From NCBI GenBank assembly GCA_021647535.1, contig JAKIUO010000052.1:1-16343 (forward strand): a stretch of DNA of 16,343 nt, read 5' to 3'. Below are positions 6,683-13,306 of the stretch, one piece after another. Source of the stretch: Hyphomicrobiaceae bacterium. GTDB taxonomy: Bacteria; Pseudomonadota; Alphaproteobacteria; Rhizobiales; JAKIUO01. The notes beneath the pieces are model-generated. The model was not told the DNA's origin and searched no databases. It was given only the letters and a program-made list of their open reading frames with translations. Position numbers and translations under genes: made by a program. Positions within the stretch are counted from its first letter, which is position 1. Each line of letters opens with the position of its first letter.

Positions 6683-7360
6683 TTAACAAAAGGTAAATGA
6701 GCTTACCCGCTTAAAACCAGGCAAGACGTGAGTTAGCGCATCAAATGAGACGCGGTTCTCACCCACTTCATCCCCTATCTTTCTATAAAGATGGGCTCTA
6801 CCTACGTTTTCTTGTGACAATTCGACGGCAACCAGCCGGCCACCATCTTTTAACTGATCAAACAGGCCTTGGGGAATCACTTCCACGCCGCCGTTAATCA
6901 GTATTACATCATATGGTCCTTCTTTAAAATAGCCTTCGTCAAGACGACCAATAACAGTTGCGGTATTATCACACTCAAGCTCTTCAAGGCGATTAGATGC
7001 TGCTTTTTCAAGGCGCTCATCCTGCTCCAGACAGACCACACTATCGGCCAAACGTCCTAAAAGAGCGCCCTCATAGCCAGTTGCACAGCCAATAACCAAA
7101 ACCATATCTTTTTCATCAACACTGGCCAATTGTGTTAATCGAGCGATGGTCGTCGGCGACATCATATAGCGATTGGCACCTTCATTGTCTCGATCGACAA
7201 GAATATCCCGGTCCATATAGGCCACTCCGACCTTATCCTCCGGGACAAATTTTTCGCGCGGCAGATCAAGCATCGCTTGCAATATGCGGTGATCAGTGAC
7301 CTCATTTGTCCGCAACTGGCTATCCACCATATTGGTCCGCTGATTTTGGTAATCACTCAT
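6683..7360 (-). CDS. Protein-L-isoaspartate O-methyltransferase family protein
   Basis: The product has 225 residues and a class I SAM-dependent methyltransferase fold of the PCMT family. Seen in order: RTNMVDSQLRTNEV (8-21), REKFVP (35-40, a family landmark), the SAM loop VLVIGCATGYEGALLGRLA (87-105), acidic LEQD (111-114), and ILINGGVEVIP (153-163) with GGRLVAVE. True PCMTs carry a conserved SQP-type active-site serine segment; here the equivalent reads MMSPTTIARL (66-75), and motif I is GCATG rather than GTGSG. Family membership is therefore secure, but isoaspartyl repair activity is not. ATG at 7360 has AAAGGG 6 nt upstream. This subgroup commonly precedes tolC in Alphaproteobacteria, hinting at an envelope-related role (inference). 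Confidence 0.85.
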   Translation of the reverse strand: MSDYQNQRTNMVDSQLRTNEVTDHRILQAMLDLPREKFVPEDKVGVAYMDRDILVDRDNEGANRYMMSPTTIARLTQLASVDEKDMVLVIGCATGYEGALLGRLADSVVCLEQDERLEKAASNRLEELECDNTATVIGRLDEGYFKEGPYDVILINGGVEVIPQGLFDQLKDGGRLVAVELSQENVGRAHLYRKIGDEVGENRVSFDALTHVLPGFKRVSSFTFC

Positions 7361-7379
7361 CTCTCACCCTTTGTCGCTA

Positions 7380-7395
7380 CAGGGGGGACCCCCTG
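7380..7395. other. GC-rich perfect inverted repeat between kdsA and the PCMT-like gene
   Basis: CAGGGGG-GA-CCCCCTG lies in the 138-bp gap, 20 bp upstream of the methyltransferase start. It may be the kdsA 3' hairpin, but no T-run follows, or an operator for the methyltransferase gene. The rest of the gap shows nothing else. Confidence 0.35.
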
Positions 7396-7498
7396 CTTCC
7401 TACAGATCTATTTTATTCTTTGCCAAAAACGCCTTCGCTCCAAGCCCTAAACATTAGAACGCCAACGCCCTCCATGGCAAGTGCTGGCACCAAACAGA

Positions 7499-8338
7499 TT
7501 AGCCTTTCAGCACATTATCTATCCGCTGCCACTGCTCCAAAAGCCCTTCGAGCTTCGACAAATGCACCATATTAGGGCCATCCGAGGGAGCATTGTCGGG
7601 GTCTTGGTGAGTTTCGACGAACAAAGCCGCCACACCAACCGCCAAAGCGGCGCGCGCCAGAACCGGTACAAATTCGCGTTGACCGCCGCTGGTTTCCCCC
7701 TGCCCGCCGGGCTGCTGCACACTATGCGTCGCGTCAAACACCACCGGGCAGCCGGTCTGGGCGAGAATTGGCAAAGCGCGCATATCCGAAACCAGTGTAT
7801 TATAGCCAAAACTGGCACCACGTTCTGTCACCAATATCTTGCTATTGCCCGCTGCCAGCACCTTGCCGACCACATTTTTCATATCCCAGGGAGCCAGAAA
7901 CTGCCCTTTTTTGATCTTGATCACAGCCCCCGTTTGAGCGGCAGCAACCAGCAAATCGGTCTGACGGCATAAAAAGGCTGGGATTTGCAACACATCAACA
8001 TGTTCGGCGGCGGCGGCGCACTGATCTTTCTCATGAACATCAGTGACGATGGGCAAGCCATATGTTTCGCGGATCTCTGAAAATATTGGCAGCGTATCCT
8101 TAAACCCAAGGCCGCGCTGACTGTTCATGCTGGTACGATTGGCCTTGTCGAAACTGGCCTTAAAAATGAGGCCAATATTCAGACGCTCACTGATCTCTTT
8201 CAGCGCATGGGCCATTTCGAGGCCATGGGCGCGGCTTTCCATCTGACAGGGACCGGCAAACAGCGCAAAGGGCGCATTATTGGAGATTTCAAAATCACCC
8301 ACCTTGACCACGGCATCAGGCTTTAAGGTCTCTAACAT
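7499..8338 (-). CDS. kdsA: 3-deoxy-D-manno-octulosonate 8-phosphate synthase, metal-dependent class
   Basis: KdsA condenses phosphoenolpyruvate with arabinose 5-phosphate to KDO-8-phosphate, the first committed step of KDO synthesis for LPS. The product is full length at 279 residues. Landmarks are FAGPCQMES (27-35), FKASFDKANRTS (59-70), RGLGF, VTDVHE (98-103), QIPAFLCRQTDLL, FGYNTLVSDMRALP, FDATHSVQQPGG (201-212), and FVETHQDPDNAPSDGP (240-255). The metal ligands of the Aquifex-type enzyme are all present with exact spacing: Cys31, His205, Glu242, Asp253 (intervals 174, 37 and 11). The E. coli type has Asn in place of this Cys and needs no metal. ATG at 8338 has GGGAAGAAG upstream. It follows the Rap1a-like gene by 56 bp and is probably cotranscribed with pyrG, a common alphaproteobacterial arrangement. 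Confidence 0.97.
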   Translation of the reverse strand: MLETLKPDAVVKVGDFEISNNAPFALFAGPCQMESRAHGLEMAHALKEISERLNIGLIFKASFDKANRTSMNSQRGLGFKDTLPIFSEIRETYGLPIVTDVHEKDQCAAAAEHVDVLQIPAFLCRQTDLLVAAAQTGAVIKIKKGQFLAPWDMKNVVGKVLAAGNSKILVTERGASFGYNTLVSDMRALPILAQTGCPVVFDATHSVQQPGGQGETSGGQREFVPVLARAALAVGVAALFVETHQDPDNAPSDGPNMVHLSKLEGLLEQWQRIDNVLKG

Positions 8339-8394
8339 GCTTCTTCCCTTTCATTTTTTCCTGTTTGCATTTCTCATATCTATTTCTCTGGCGC

Positions 8395-8808
8395 TCATTT
8401 CACCCGGTCACGTTCATCGCAACCATAGCGCTCCATCAAGGACTTCATGATACCAACCGCCGCCGGACTTGCCTTTTCTCGCGGGTGCCGTCTGCTCCAG
8501 TCAATAAAAACTTTGACAATCCACTTCGTGGTCACCTTGCCGCCATTTGGCAGGCAATAAGGGCCGTGCGTATCATTGCGCACATTTGTGGCGATTTTAC
8601 CAAAATGAATGCCCGCCACAAAACTGCTGCACTTTACAACATCAATCACCTGTTGTCGTGTCAGGCGCTTGCTGCTCTTTCTCTTTTGCAGCTTTAGAAA
8701 AGAGCGGCAGTGCTGGCTAAGTTCTCCAACGGTAAAAGACGCTGCCGCCTGCCCAGGAAAGACCAGGGCCATCAGAAAAAGGGCAGAGCCAACCATCACA
8801 TGACCCAT
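8395..8808 (-). CDS. Exported Rap1a/Tai-like protein
   Basis: The product has 137 residues with a signal peptide (MVGSALFLMALVFPGQAAA, cleavage near residue 23), so it is probably periplasmic. The mature part has four cysteines (34, 60, 85, 130) that could form two disulphides. The pattern C-SSFVAGIHFG, then PYCLPNG, then a helix WIVKVFIDWSRRHP, then SPAAVGIMKSLMERYGC matches the Rap1a/Tai family, which includes immunity proteins against type VI secretion amidases. Most family members lie far from any such system and are of unknown role. No effector gene is visible here. The ATG overlaps the pyrG stop in TAATG (8806-8810), so translation is likely coupled to pyrG. An alternative ATG at 8796 would shorten the signal peptide by four residues. 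Confidence 0.7.
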   Translation of the reverse strand: MGHVMVGSALFLMALVFPGQAAASFTVGELSQHCRSFLKLQKRKSSKRLTRQQVIDVVKCSSFVAGIHFGKIATNVRNDTHGPYCLPNGGKVTTKWIVKVFIDWSRRHPREKASPAAVGIMKSLMERYGCDERDRVK

Positions 8809-10439
8809 TAAACCAGCCTGCTCTGCTTGACAGCTGCCGCTATAAAAGAGGCAAACAGCGGATGCGGCTTAAAGGGCATTGACTTGAGCTCTGGATGATA
8901 TTGTACACCGACAAACCAGGGGTGATCTTTTAGCTCAATGGTTTCGGGCAACAGACCATCTGGCGAGGTCCCGGCAAACAACAAACCATGCTTTTCCAGC
9001 TGCTCACGATAGCTCATATCGACTTCATAGCGATGGCGATGACGCTCGCTGATCAGCTCCGCATCGCCATAAATGGAACGGATCAAGGAACCGCGCGCCA
9101 GTTTGGCCTCAAAAGCCCCGACCCGCATGGTGCCGCCCAGATCGCCATTCTGCTCGCGCTTTTCAAGGTCTTCGCCCTTCATCCACTCGGTCATCAGACC
9201 GACAATCGGCACTTTGGGCTCCCCGAACTCGCTGGAGCCTGCGCCCTTGATCCCGGCCAGATTGCGCGCCGCTTCAACGATAGCCATTTGCATACCAAGG
9301 CAGATACCAAAATAGGGAATATTGCGGGTACGGGCAAATTCGACGGCAGCGATTTTGCCTTCTGAGCCGCGCTTGCCAAAACCACCGGGCACCAGAATGC
9401 CATCCGCCTCGCCAATGATTTGCGCCAGATCCTCGTTTTCAATACCGCCCGCTTCAATCCAGGTGGTGTTGACCTTGACCCTGTTGGCGATACCGCCATG
9501 CACCAAGGCTTCATTCAGGGATTTATAGGCATCCAGCAGGCCGGTATATTTGCCGACAATGGCAATGGTGACTTCGCCGTCCGGGGTATTAATGCGCCGC
9601 GAAATTTTATGCCATCTCTCCAGATCGAGCTTTTTATCGAAGCCCAGACCAAAGGCGGACAGCACTTCCTCATCCAGCCCCTCTTTGTGATAGGCGTCCG
9701 GCACATCATATATGCTGGCCACATCAAGCGCCTGAATAACCGCCGAGGGCCGCACGTTGCAAAACAGGGCAATTTTCTTGCGCTCTGATTCTGGCACTTC
9801 GCGGTCACAGCGACACATCAAAATATCGGGCTGAATACCAATCGAGCGCAATTCCTTGACCGAATGCTGGGTCGGCTTGGTTTTCAGTTCACCAGCGCTT
9901 GAAATATAGGGAATGAGCGTCAGGTGAATATATACGACATCGCCGCGCGGCAATTCCTGACCGATCTGGCGGATGGCTTCAAAAAACGGCAAAGCCTCGA
10001 TATCGCCGACCGTGCCGCCGATCTCGCACAAGATGAAATCATCATCATCCTCGTTCGACAGGGCAAAATCCTTGATGGCCTGCGTCACATGGGGAATGAC
10101 CTGCACAGTCGCCCCAAGGAAATCCCCGCGACGCTCCTTGGCCAGAATATCCTGATAAATACGCCCGGAGGTCACATTGTCAGACTGACGCCCGGCAACC
10201 CCTGTAAAGCGCTCATAATGGCCCAGATCAAGATCGGTTTCGGCGCCATCATCGGTGACAAAAACCTCGCCATGCTGATAAGGGCTCATGGTGCCAGGGT
10301 CAACATTGAGATAGGGGTCAAGCTTGCGCAAGCGCACCGTATAGCCGCGTGCCTGCAGTAAAGCGCCAAGCGCTGCGGACGCAATGCCTTTACCAAGAGA
10401 AGAGACCACACCACCTGTAATGAATATATATCGCGCCAT
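8808..10439 (-). CDS. pyrG: CTP synthase (glutamine-hydrolysing)
   Basis: PyrG makes CTP from UTP, ATP and glutamine. The product is full length at 543 residues. The start is ATG 10439, beginning MARYIFITGG, with GGAG 4 nt upstream; the frame stays open further upstream, but that part is not family-like. The N-terminal synthase domain (1 to about 270) has the P-loop GGVVSSLGKG (9-18) with Lys17, Lys39, Asp71 in TDLDLGHYERF, and Glu139 in CEIGGTVGDIE. The C-terminal class I glutaminase domain has PGGFGKRG (351-358), Cys380 in YFGICLGMQ, and His515/Glu517 in VQYHPE, a complete catalytic triad. It is downstream of secG, with an intrinsic terminator between them, and is followed with 1-nt overlap by the Rap1a-like gene and then kdsA. 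Confidence 0.98.
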   Translation of the reverse strand: MARYIFITGGVVSSLGKGIASAALGALLQARGYTVRLRKLDPYLNVDPGTMSPYQHGEVFVTDDGAETDLDLGHYERFTGVAGRQSDNVTSGRIYQDILAKERRGDFLGATVQVIPHVTQAIKDFALSNEDDDDFILCEIGGTVGDIEALPFFEAIRQIGQELPRGDVVYIHLTLIPYISSAGELKTKPTQHSVKELRSIGIQPDILMCRCDREVPESERKKIALFCNVRPSAVIQALDVASIYDVPDAYHKEGLDEEVLSAFGLGFDKKLDLERWHKISRRINTPDGEVTIAIVGKYTGLLDAYKSLNEALVHGGIANRVKVNTTWIEAGGIENEDLAQIIGEADGILVPGGFGKRGSEGKIAAVEFARTRNIPYFGICLGMQMAIVEAARNLAGIKGAGSSEFGEPKVPIVGLMTEWMKGEDLEKREQNGDLGGTMRVGAFEAKLARGSLIRSIYGDAELISERHRHRYEVDMSYREQLEKHGLLFAGTSPDGLLPETIELKDHPWFVGVQYHPELKSMPFKPHPLFASFIAAAVKQSRLV

Positions 10440-10466
10440 GAAACTCCATACCCTTTTCAACCCGAT

Positions 10467-10497
10467 AAAAAAAGTGCCTCCCGCGCGCAAGGAAGGC
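10467..10497 (-). terminator. Intrinsic terminator between secG and pyrG
   Basis: On the minus strand GCCTTCC pairs with GGGAGGC (one G-U pair) around an 8-base loop. It is followed by AC and seven T (plus-strand A-run 10467-10473). It begins 6 nt after the secG stop (TGA followed directly by TAA) and ends 27 nt before the pyrG ATG. It should end much of the secG transcript, or serve as an attenuator for pyrG. Confidence 0.85.
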
Positions 10498-10503
10498 CGT
10501 TTA

Positions 10504-10863
10504 TCACTTGGAAGCAGGCACGCTGGGAGAGGTTGGTGCAGCGGGACGCGAGCCAGGCAGTTTTGGCAAAGCTGGCTTGCTATCGCTCTTTTCAATGGCT
10601 TTTGTTGGCGACAGCGTATCCAGAATGGAGGTTGGTGCCTTGTTGGTCTTGGCCAGAATGGCCAGTGTGATACTGGTCGCAAAAAACACCGCCGCCAGAT
10701 AGGCCGTTGTGCGGGTCAACAGATTGGCCGCACCGCGCCCTGACATCATGCCACCGCCACCGCCACCAATACCAAGTGCACCGCCTTCAGAGCGTTGCAA
10801 CAACACGGTTACGATCAGCGCAAGAGCGACCATCAAATGAATGACGAGCAAGACGGTTGTCAT
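10504..10863 (-). CDS. secG: Preprotein translocase subunit SecG
   Basis: SecG is the small third subunit of the SecYEG inner-membrane protein channel. The product has 119 residues. ATG at 10863 is chosen because GGATGGA lies 8 nt upstream and the protein then starts directly with the first membrane helix; the frame continues upstream to 10932 without family-like sequence. Helix 1 is at about 3-22 (LLVIHLMVALALIVTVLLQ). It is followed by RSEGGALGIGGGGGG, the cytoplasmic glycine-rich loop with MMSGRGAANLLTRTT, and helix 2 at about 54-71. A Pro/Ser/Lys-rich tail of about 45 residues is typical of alphaproteobacterial SecG. The gene lies between tpiA (with one unknown gene between) and pyrG, the standard neighbourhood. 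Confidence 0.93.
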   Translation of the reverse strand: MTTVLLVIHLMVALALIVTVLLQRSEGGALGIGGGGGGMMSGRGAANLLTRTTAYLAAVFFATSITLAILAKTNKAPTSILDTLSPTKAIEKSDSKPALPKLPGSRPAAPTSPSVPASK

Positions 10864-10957
10864 GATGTAATTCCATCCCGTTAAGATGCTTTGGGTGAAC
10901 GACCAGCAAAAGGGTTCACGCAATTGGCACACTAAAATCAGCAGTTTTATGTATCTC

Positions 10958-10975
10958 GATTGTCATAAGACAATC
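10958..10975. other. Perfect 7-bp hairpin between the unknown exported gene and secG
   Basis: GATTGTC-ATAA-GACAATC lies 62 bp past the stop of the upstream gene and 94 bp before the secG start. There is no T-run. It could be an operator or a weak transcript-end hairpin. The remaining bases of the 174-bp gap probably hold a secG promoter, which I cannot place. Confidence 0.35.
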
Positions 10976-11037
10976 AAATGAAGAAACCCTTCTACAGCGA
11001 GGGACACAAACAGGTCAATAGCCCAGTTTCTCCGTTT

Positions 11038-11556
11038 TTAATTTTGAATTGACTTGCGCATTTGACCAGCCGCGCCACCTGCCTTGTTATCTGCATTTTT
11101 TGTAATCGCCGAGATAACGGCTTTGGTCTCGACAGTTGCCCCGTCAATCCCGTTTTTCTTCGCGACCCTATTCTGCTTCGCGACAATGTCCTGTTTTGCC
11201 GCCTCTTTGGCTTTTTGTACACGGCGAGAATTACGCACGGGCAGCGGCACATTACCAAGCAAACTAAACTTGCTTTTCTTATCCCGCTTGGTGCCTTTGC
11301 ACCTGAAGCGTATTTTTTCCATGAGCTGCAGAAAATCCCCGACTTCAATAAGCTGGCTCTCATCAAGGTTTTGCGCCGCCCATTGCGCCCCTTTTTCAAG
11401 AGAGCGGCCAACACCTTTGCTGGCCAGCTCTTTTCTTTGCTCGCGCAAAGCCTCACACTCTTGTCCAGCAAGAGTGCCCGCTTGCGCCATCCCCATTGAG
11501 AGGGCCATCAGATGAGCTGTCAACAACAACGAAAAAAGTTTCATCCTGTAAGGCAA
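11038..11556 (-). CDS. Exported protein of unknown function
   Basis: I do not recognise a named family. The product has 172 residues with an N-terminal signal peptide (KLFSLLLTAHLMALSMGMAQA, cleavage near residue 26), so it should be periplasmic. Two cysteines remain (34 and 86) and could form one disulphide. They bracket a helical segment with GAQWAAQNLDESQLIEVGDF (56-75) and MEKIRFRC. The C-terminal half is very basic and Ala/Lys-rich (about 105-135), probably disordered. Similar small exported proteins are known in Alphaproteobacteria without a function. The start is TTG at 11556, because GGAGG (11562-11566) sits 5 nt before it; the in-frame ATG at 11544 is 17 nt from that site and has none of its own. 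It lies 65 bp after tpiA and is likely cotranscribed. Confidence 0.7.
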   Translation of the reverse strand: MPYRMKLFSLLLTAHLMALSMGMAQAGTLAGQECEALREQRKELASKGVGRSLEKGAQWAAQNLDESQLIEVGDFLQLMEKIRFRCKGTKRDKKSKFSLLGNVPLPVRNSRRVQKAKEAAKQDIVAKQNRVAKKNGIDGATVETKAVISAITKNADNKAGGAAGQMRKSIQN

Positions 11557-11561
11557 ATGGC

Positions 11562-11566
11562 CCTCC
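11562..11566 (-). promoter_or_regulatory. Ribosome binding site deciding a TTG start
   Basis: GGAGG (minus strand) lies 5 nt before TTG 11556 and too far (17 nt) from ATG 11544. It supports the rare TTG start of the unknown exported protein. Confidence 0.6.
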
Positions 11567-11621
11567 TCGCGCTTAAAGAAACATAAGATCTAGCAATAGA
11601 CCATATGATCCGGGACGTAAA

Positions 11622-12383
11622 CTAGCTTTTATAGCTGGTGATTATCCCCAGGAAATCGTCAGCTTTGAGGCTGGCCCCGCCAACCAGCGCACCATCTACA
11701 TTTTCCACAGCCATCAATTCCTTGGCATTGGAGGCTTTGACCGAACCACCATAGAGCAGACGCATACCGCCACCTTCGCTATCACCAAAGCGCTCGACCA
11801 GCACTTTTCTGATATCATTATGGACCTTATCAACATCCTCGACAGTTGGCGTCAGCCCAGAGCCAATCGCCCAGACCGGCTCATAAGCAATCACAGTATT
11901 TTTAGCGGTCGCTCCATCCGGCACGGCATTTTTGAGCTGGCGACGGACCACATCAAGGGTCAGACCATATTGGCGCTGGCCGTTTGTTTCCCCAACGCAG
12001 ATGATGGCAACAAGCCCGGCGCGCCATGAGGCCTGGGCCTTTTCATTGATGAGCGCATCGCTTTCACTATGGTCAGCGCGGCGTTCGGAATGGCCAACAA
12101 TAATAGCTGTGGCCCCGGCATCGGCCAGCATTTCGGCAGAAATATCACCGGTATTGGCACCTGAAACCAGCGTATGGCAGTCCTGCGCACCGATGGCAAC
12201 CTTGCCACCTTTCATCAATTCGCTAAACGGCATGATGAGCGTTGTTGGCGGACAAATCATCACGTCTACGCCCTCAACAGGGTTTTTATCCAGGCCTTCA
12301 GCCAGCTTGCCAAGCTCCAGCGCCTGTTCGCGCTGACCGTTCATTTTCCAGTTACCTGCAACCAAAGGTGTGTTCTTTGACAT
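11622..12383 (-). CDS. tpiA: Triosephosphate isomerase
   Basis: TpiA interconverts dihydroxyacetone phosphate and glyceraldehyde 3-phosphate in glycolysis and gluconeogenesis. The product is full length at 253 residues. The TIM-barrel catalytic residues are all present: Asn11 and Lys13 in AGNWKMN, His98 in IVGHSERR, and Glu168 in AYEPVWAIG. Loop 6 reads AIGSGLTPT, and the phosphate-binding LLYGGSVKASN covers 209-219. GALVGGASL closes the barrel. ATG at 12383 has GGGAG 6 nt upstream. It is the first gene of the leftward run and is divergent from ppiD across 275 bp. Confidence 0.98.
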   Translation of the reverse strand: MSKNTPLVAGNWKMNGQREQALELGKLAEGLDKNPVEGVDVMICPPTTLIMPFSELMKGGKVAIGAQDCHTLVSGANTGDISAEMLADAGATAIIVGHSERRADHSESDALINEKAQASWRAGLVAIICVGETNGQRQYGLTLDVVRRQLKNAVPDGATAKNTVIAYEPVWAIGSGLTPTVEDVDKVHNDIRKVLVERFGDSEGGGMRLLYGGSVKASNAKELMAVENVDGALVGGASLKADDFLGIITSYKS

Positions 12384-12658
12384 GTAAATCTCCCGATTTT
12401 ATCTATTTTTAGCCCCAAAAAGCTCTCTATTTTTCATTGAAATGCGAATCTGTCAAATAGACACTTGATCCGGTTTCCGCAAAGCTTTACCAGTTCCCCC
12501 TGTATCTAGGTCACGTTCATCCGCCAATTGCTTCCAATAAAAGCGCTGATTGTTTGCTTGCAGGGAGAGGCTGGTTGTTCTTATGATGTCGTTCGCCTCA
12601 ATCAAATGACCGAAACTGAGCGAAAAATCAATGCAGCAAATGAAAACAAGACGGAAAT
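12384..12658. promoter_or_regulatory. Divergent promoter region between tpiA and ppiD
   Basis: This 275-bp gap must carry promoters for both directions. For tpiA I see a perfect TTGACA on the minus strand (plus positions 12451-12456) with an AT-rich stretch 17 bases further on, but only a weak -10. A GANTC site (12446-12450) sits immediately beside this -35, so adenine methylation could touch this promoter (inference). No confident ppiD promoter was found. Confidence 0.35.
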
Positions 12659-13306
12659 ATGCTTAATTCACTACGAAAAGGTGCTGGCACCTGGGTCGCC
12701 AAAATATTCATCGCCGTACTGGTCCTCAGCTTCGCTGTCTGGGGTATTGCCGATATTTTCTCGGGCTATGGCTCTCGTGTGCTCGCCAAGGTTGGCGAGG
12801 TGGAAGTTTCTCCACAGGAATATGAGCGCGTCCTGCAGCGCCAGACCAGACGGGTCTCGGCACAGATCGGTAGACGGCTGACCACAGAACAGATCCGCGC
12901 CTTTGGTATCGACCGGCAGGTTCTGAACGGCCTGATTTCCAATGCCGCCGTCTCTTCCCATGCCAAACAGCTTGGCCTTGGCATATCCGATCAGACCATC
13001 CGCGATGTCATTGACAAAAGCCCGGCCTTCAAAGGCGAAAATGGCAAGTTCTCGCGTATCCAGTATGAAGAAGTGCTGCGCAATAATAATATGAGCAGCG
13101 CCGCCTTTATTGCCGAACAGCGTGTCGGCGCGGTACGCGATCAGCTGATCTTGTCCCTGAGCAACGATCTTTATGTGCCAGGTACAATGAAGGACGTTCT
13201 GCACCGTTTTGAACATGACACCAGAACGCTGGAATATTTCATCCTGCCGTCCAAGCCGTCAAAAAAATCAAAGACCCGGATGAAAAAACCCAAAAAGCTT
13301 TTCTGA
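12659..13306 (+). CDS. ppiD: PpiD-like periplasmic folding factor, N-terminal part before the frame change
   Basis: PpiD is an inner-membrane-anchored chaperone with a parvulin domain. It acts at the periplasmic exit of the Sec translocon. This frame encodes 215 residues. It has a membrane anchor (about 13-32: VAKIFIAVLVLSFAVWGIAD) and then the SurA_N-type chaperone domain with YERVLQRQTRRVSAQIGRRL, GIDRQVLNGLISNAAVSSHA, LGLGISDQTIRDVI and AFKGENGKFSRIQYEEVL. It runs through LEYFILPSKPSKK and then departs from family-like sequence at an A7 run (13261-13267), ending at TGA 13304-13306. The frame one base back continues with KDPDEKTQKAFLSDNRRLF, plainly the next part of the same protein. If read alone the product lacks the parvulin domain. 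The ATG has no clear ribosome binding site in view. Confidence 0.85.
   Translation: MLNSLRKGAGTWVAKIFIAVLVLSFAVWGIADIFSGYGSRVLAKVGEVEVSPQEYERVLQRQTRRVSAQIGRRLTTEQIRAFGIDRQVLNGLISNAAVSSHAKQLGLGISDQTIRDVIDKSPAFKGENGKFSRIQYEEVLRNNNMSSAAFIAEQRVGAVRDQLILSLSNDLYVPGTMKDVLHRFEHDTRTLEYFILPSKPSKKSKTRMKKPKKLF
13261..13267 (+). other. A7 run at the ppiD frame change: possible -1 slippery site
   Basis: Seven A are read tcA AAA AAA tca in the upstream frame, the X XXY YYZ phasing of a -1 slippery heptamer. A slip here joins residue 203 to the downstream frame at ATC 13267, giving 630 residues. Transcriptional slippage adding one A would do the same. I see no Shine-Dalgarno-like stimulator upstream and no strong hairpin just downstream. 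A plain one-base deletion or homopolymer sequencing error is therefore equally possible. Confidence 0.5.

Noticed and set aside
10440..10682. N-terminal extension of pyrG
   Set aside because: It overlaps secG and the intrinsic terminator. CTP synthases start at the MARYIFITGG equivalent.
12528..12881. 117-codon plus-strand frame starting in the tpiA-ppiD gap
   Set aside because: It overlaps the ppiD start in another frame and shows no domain.
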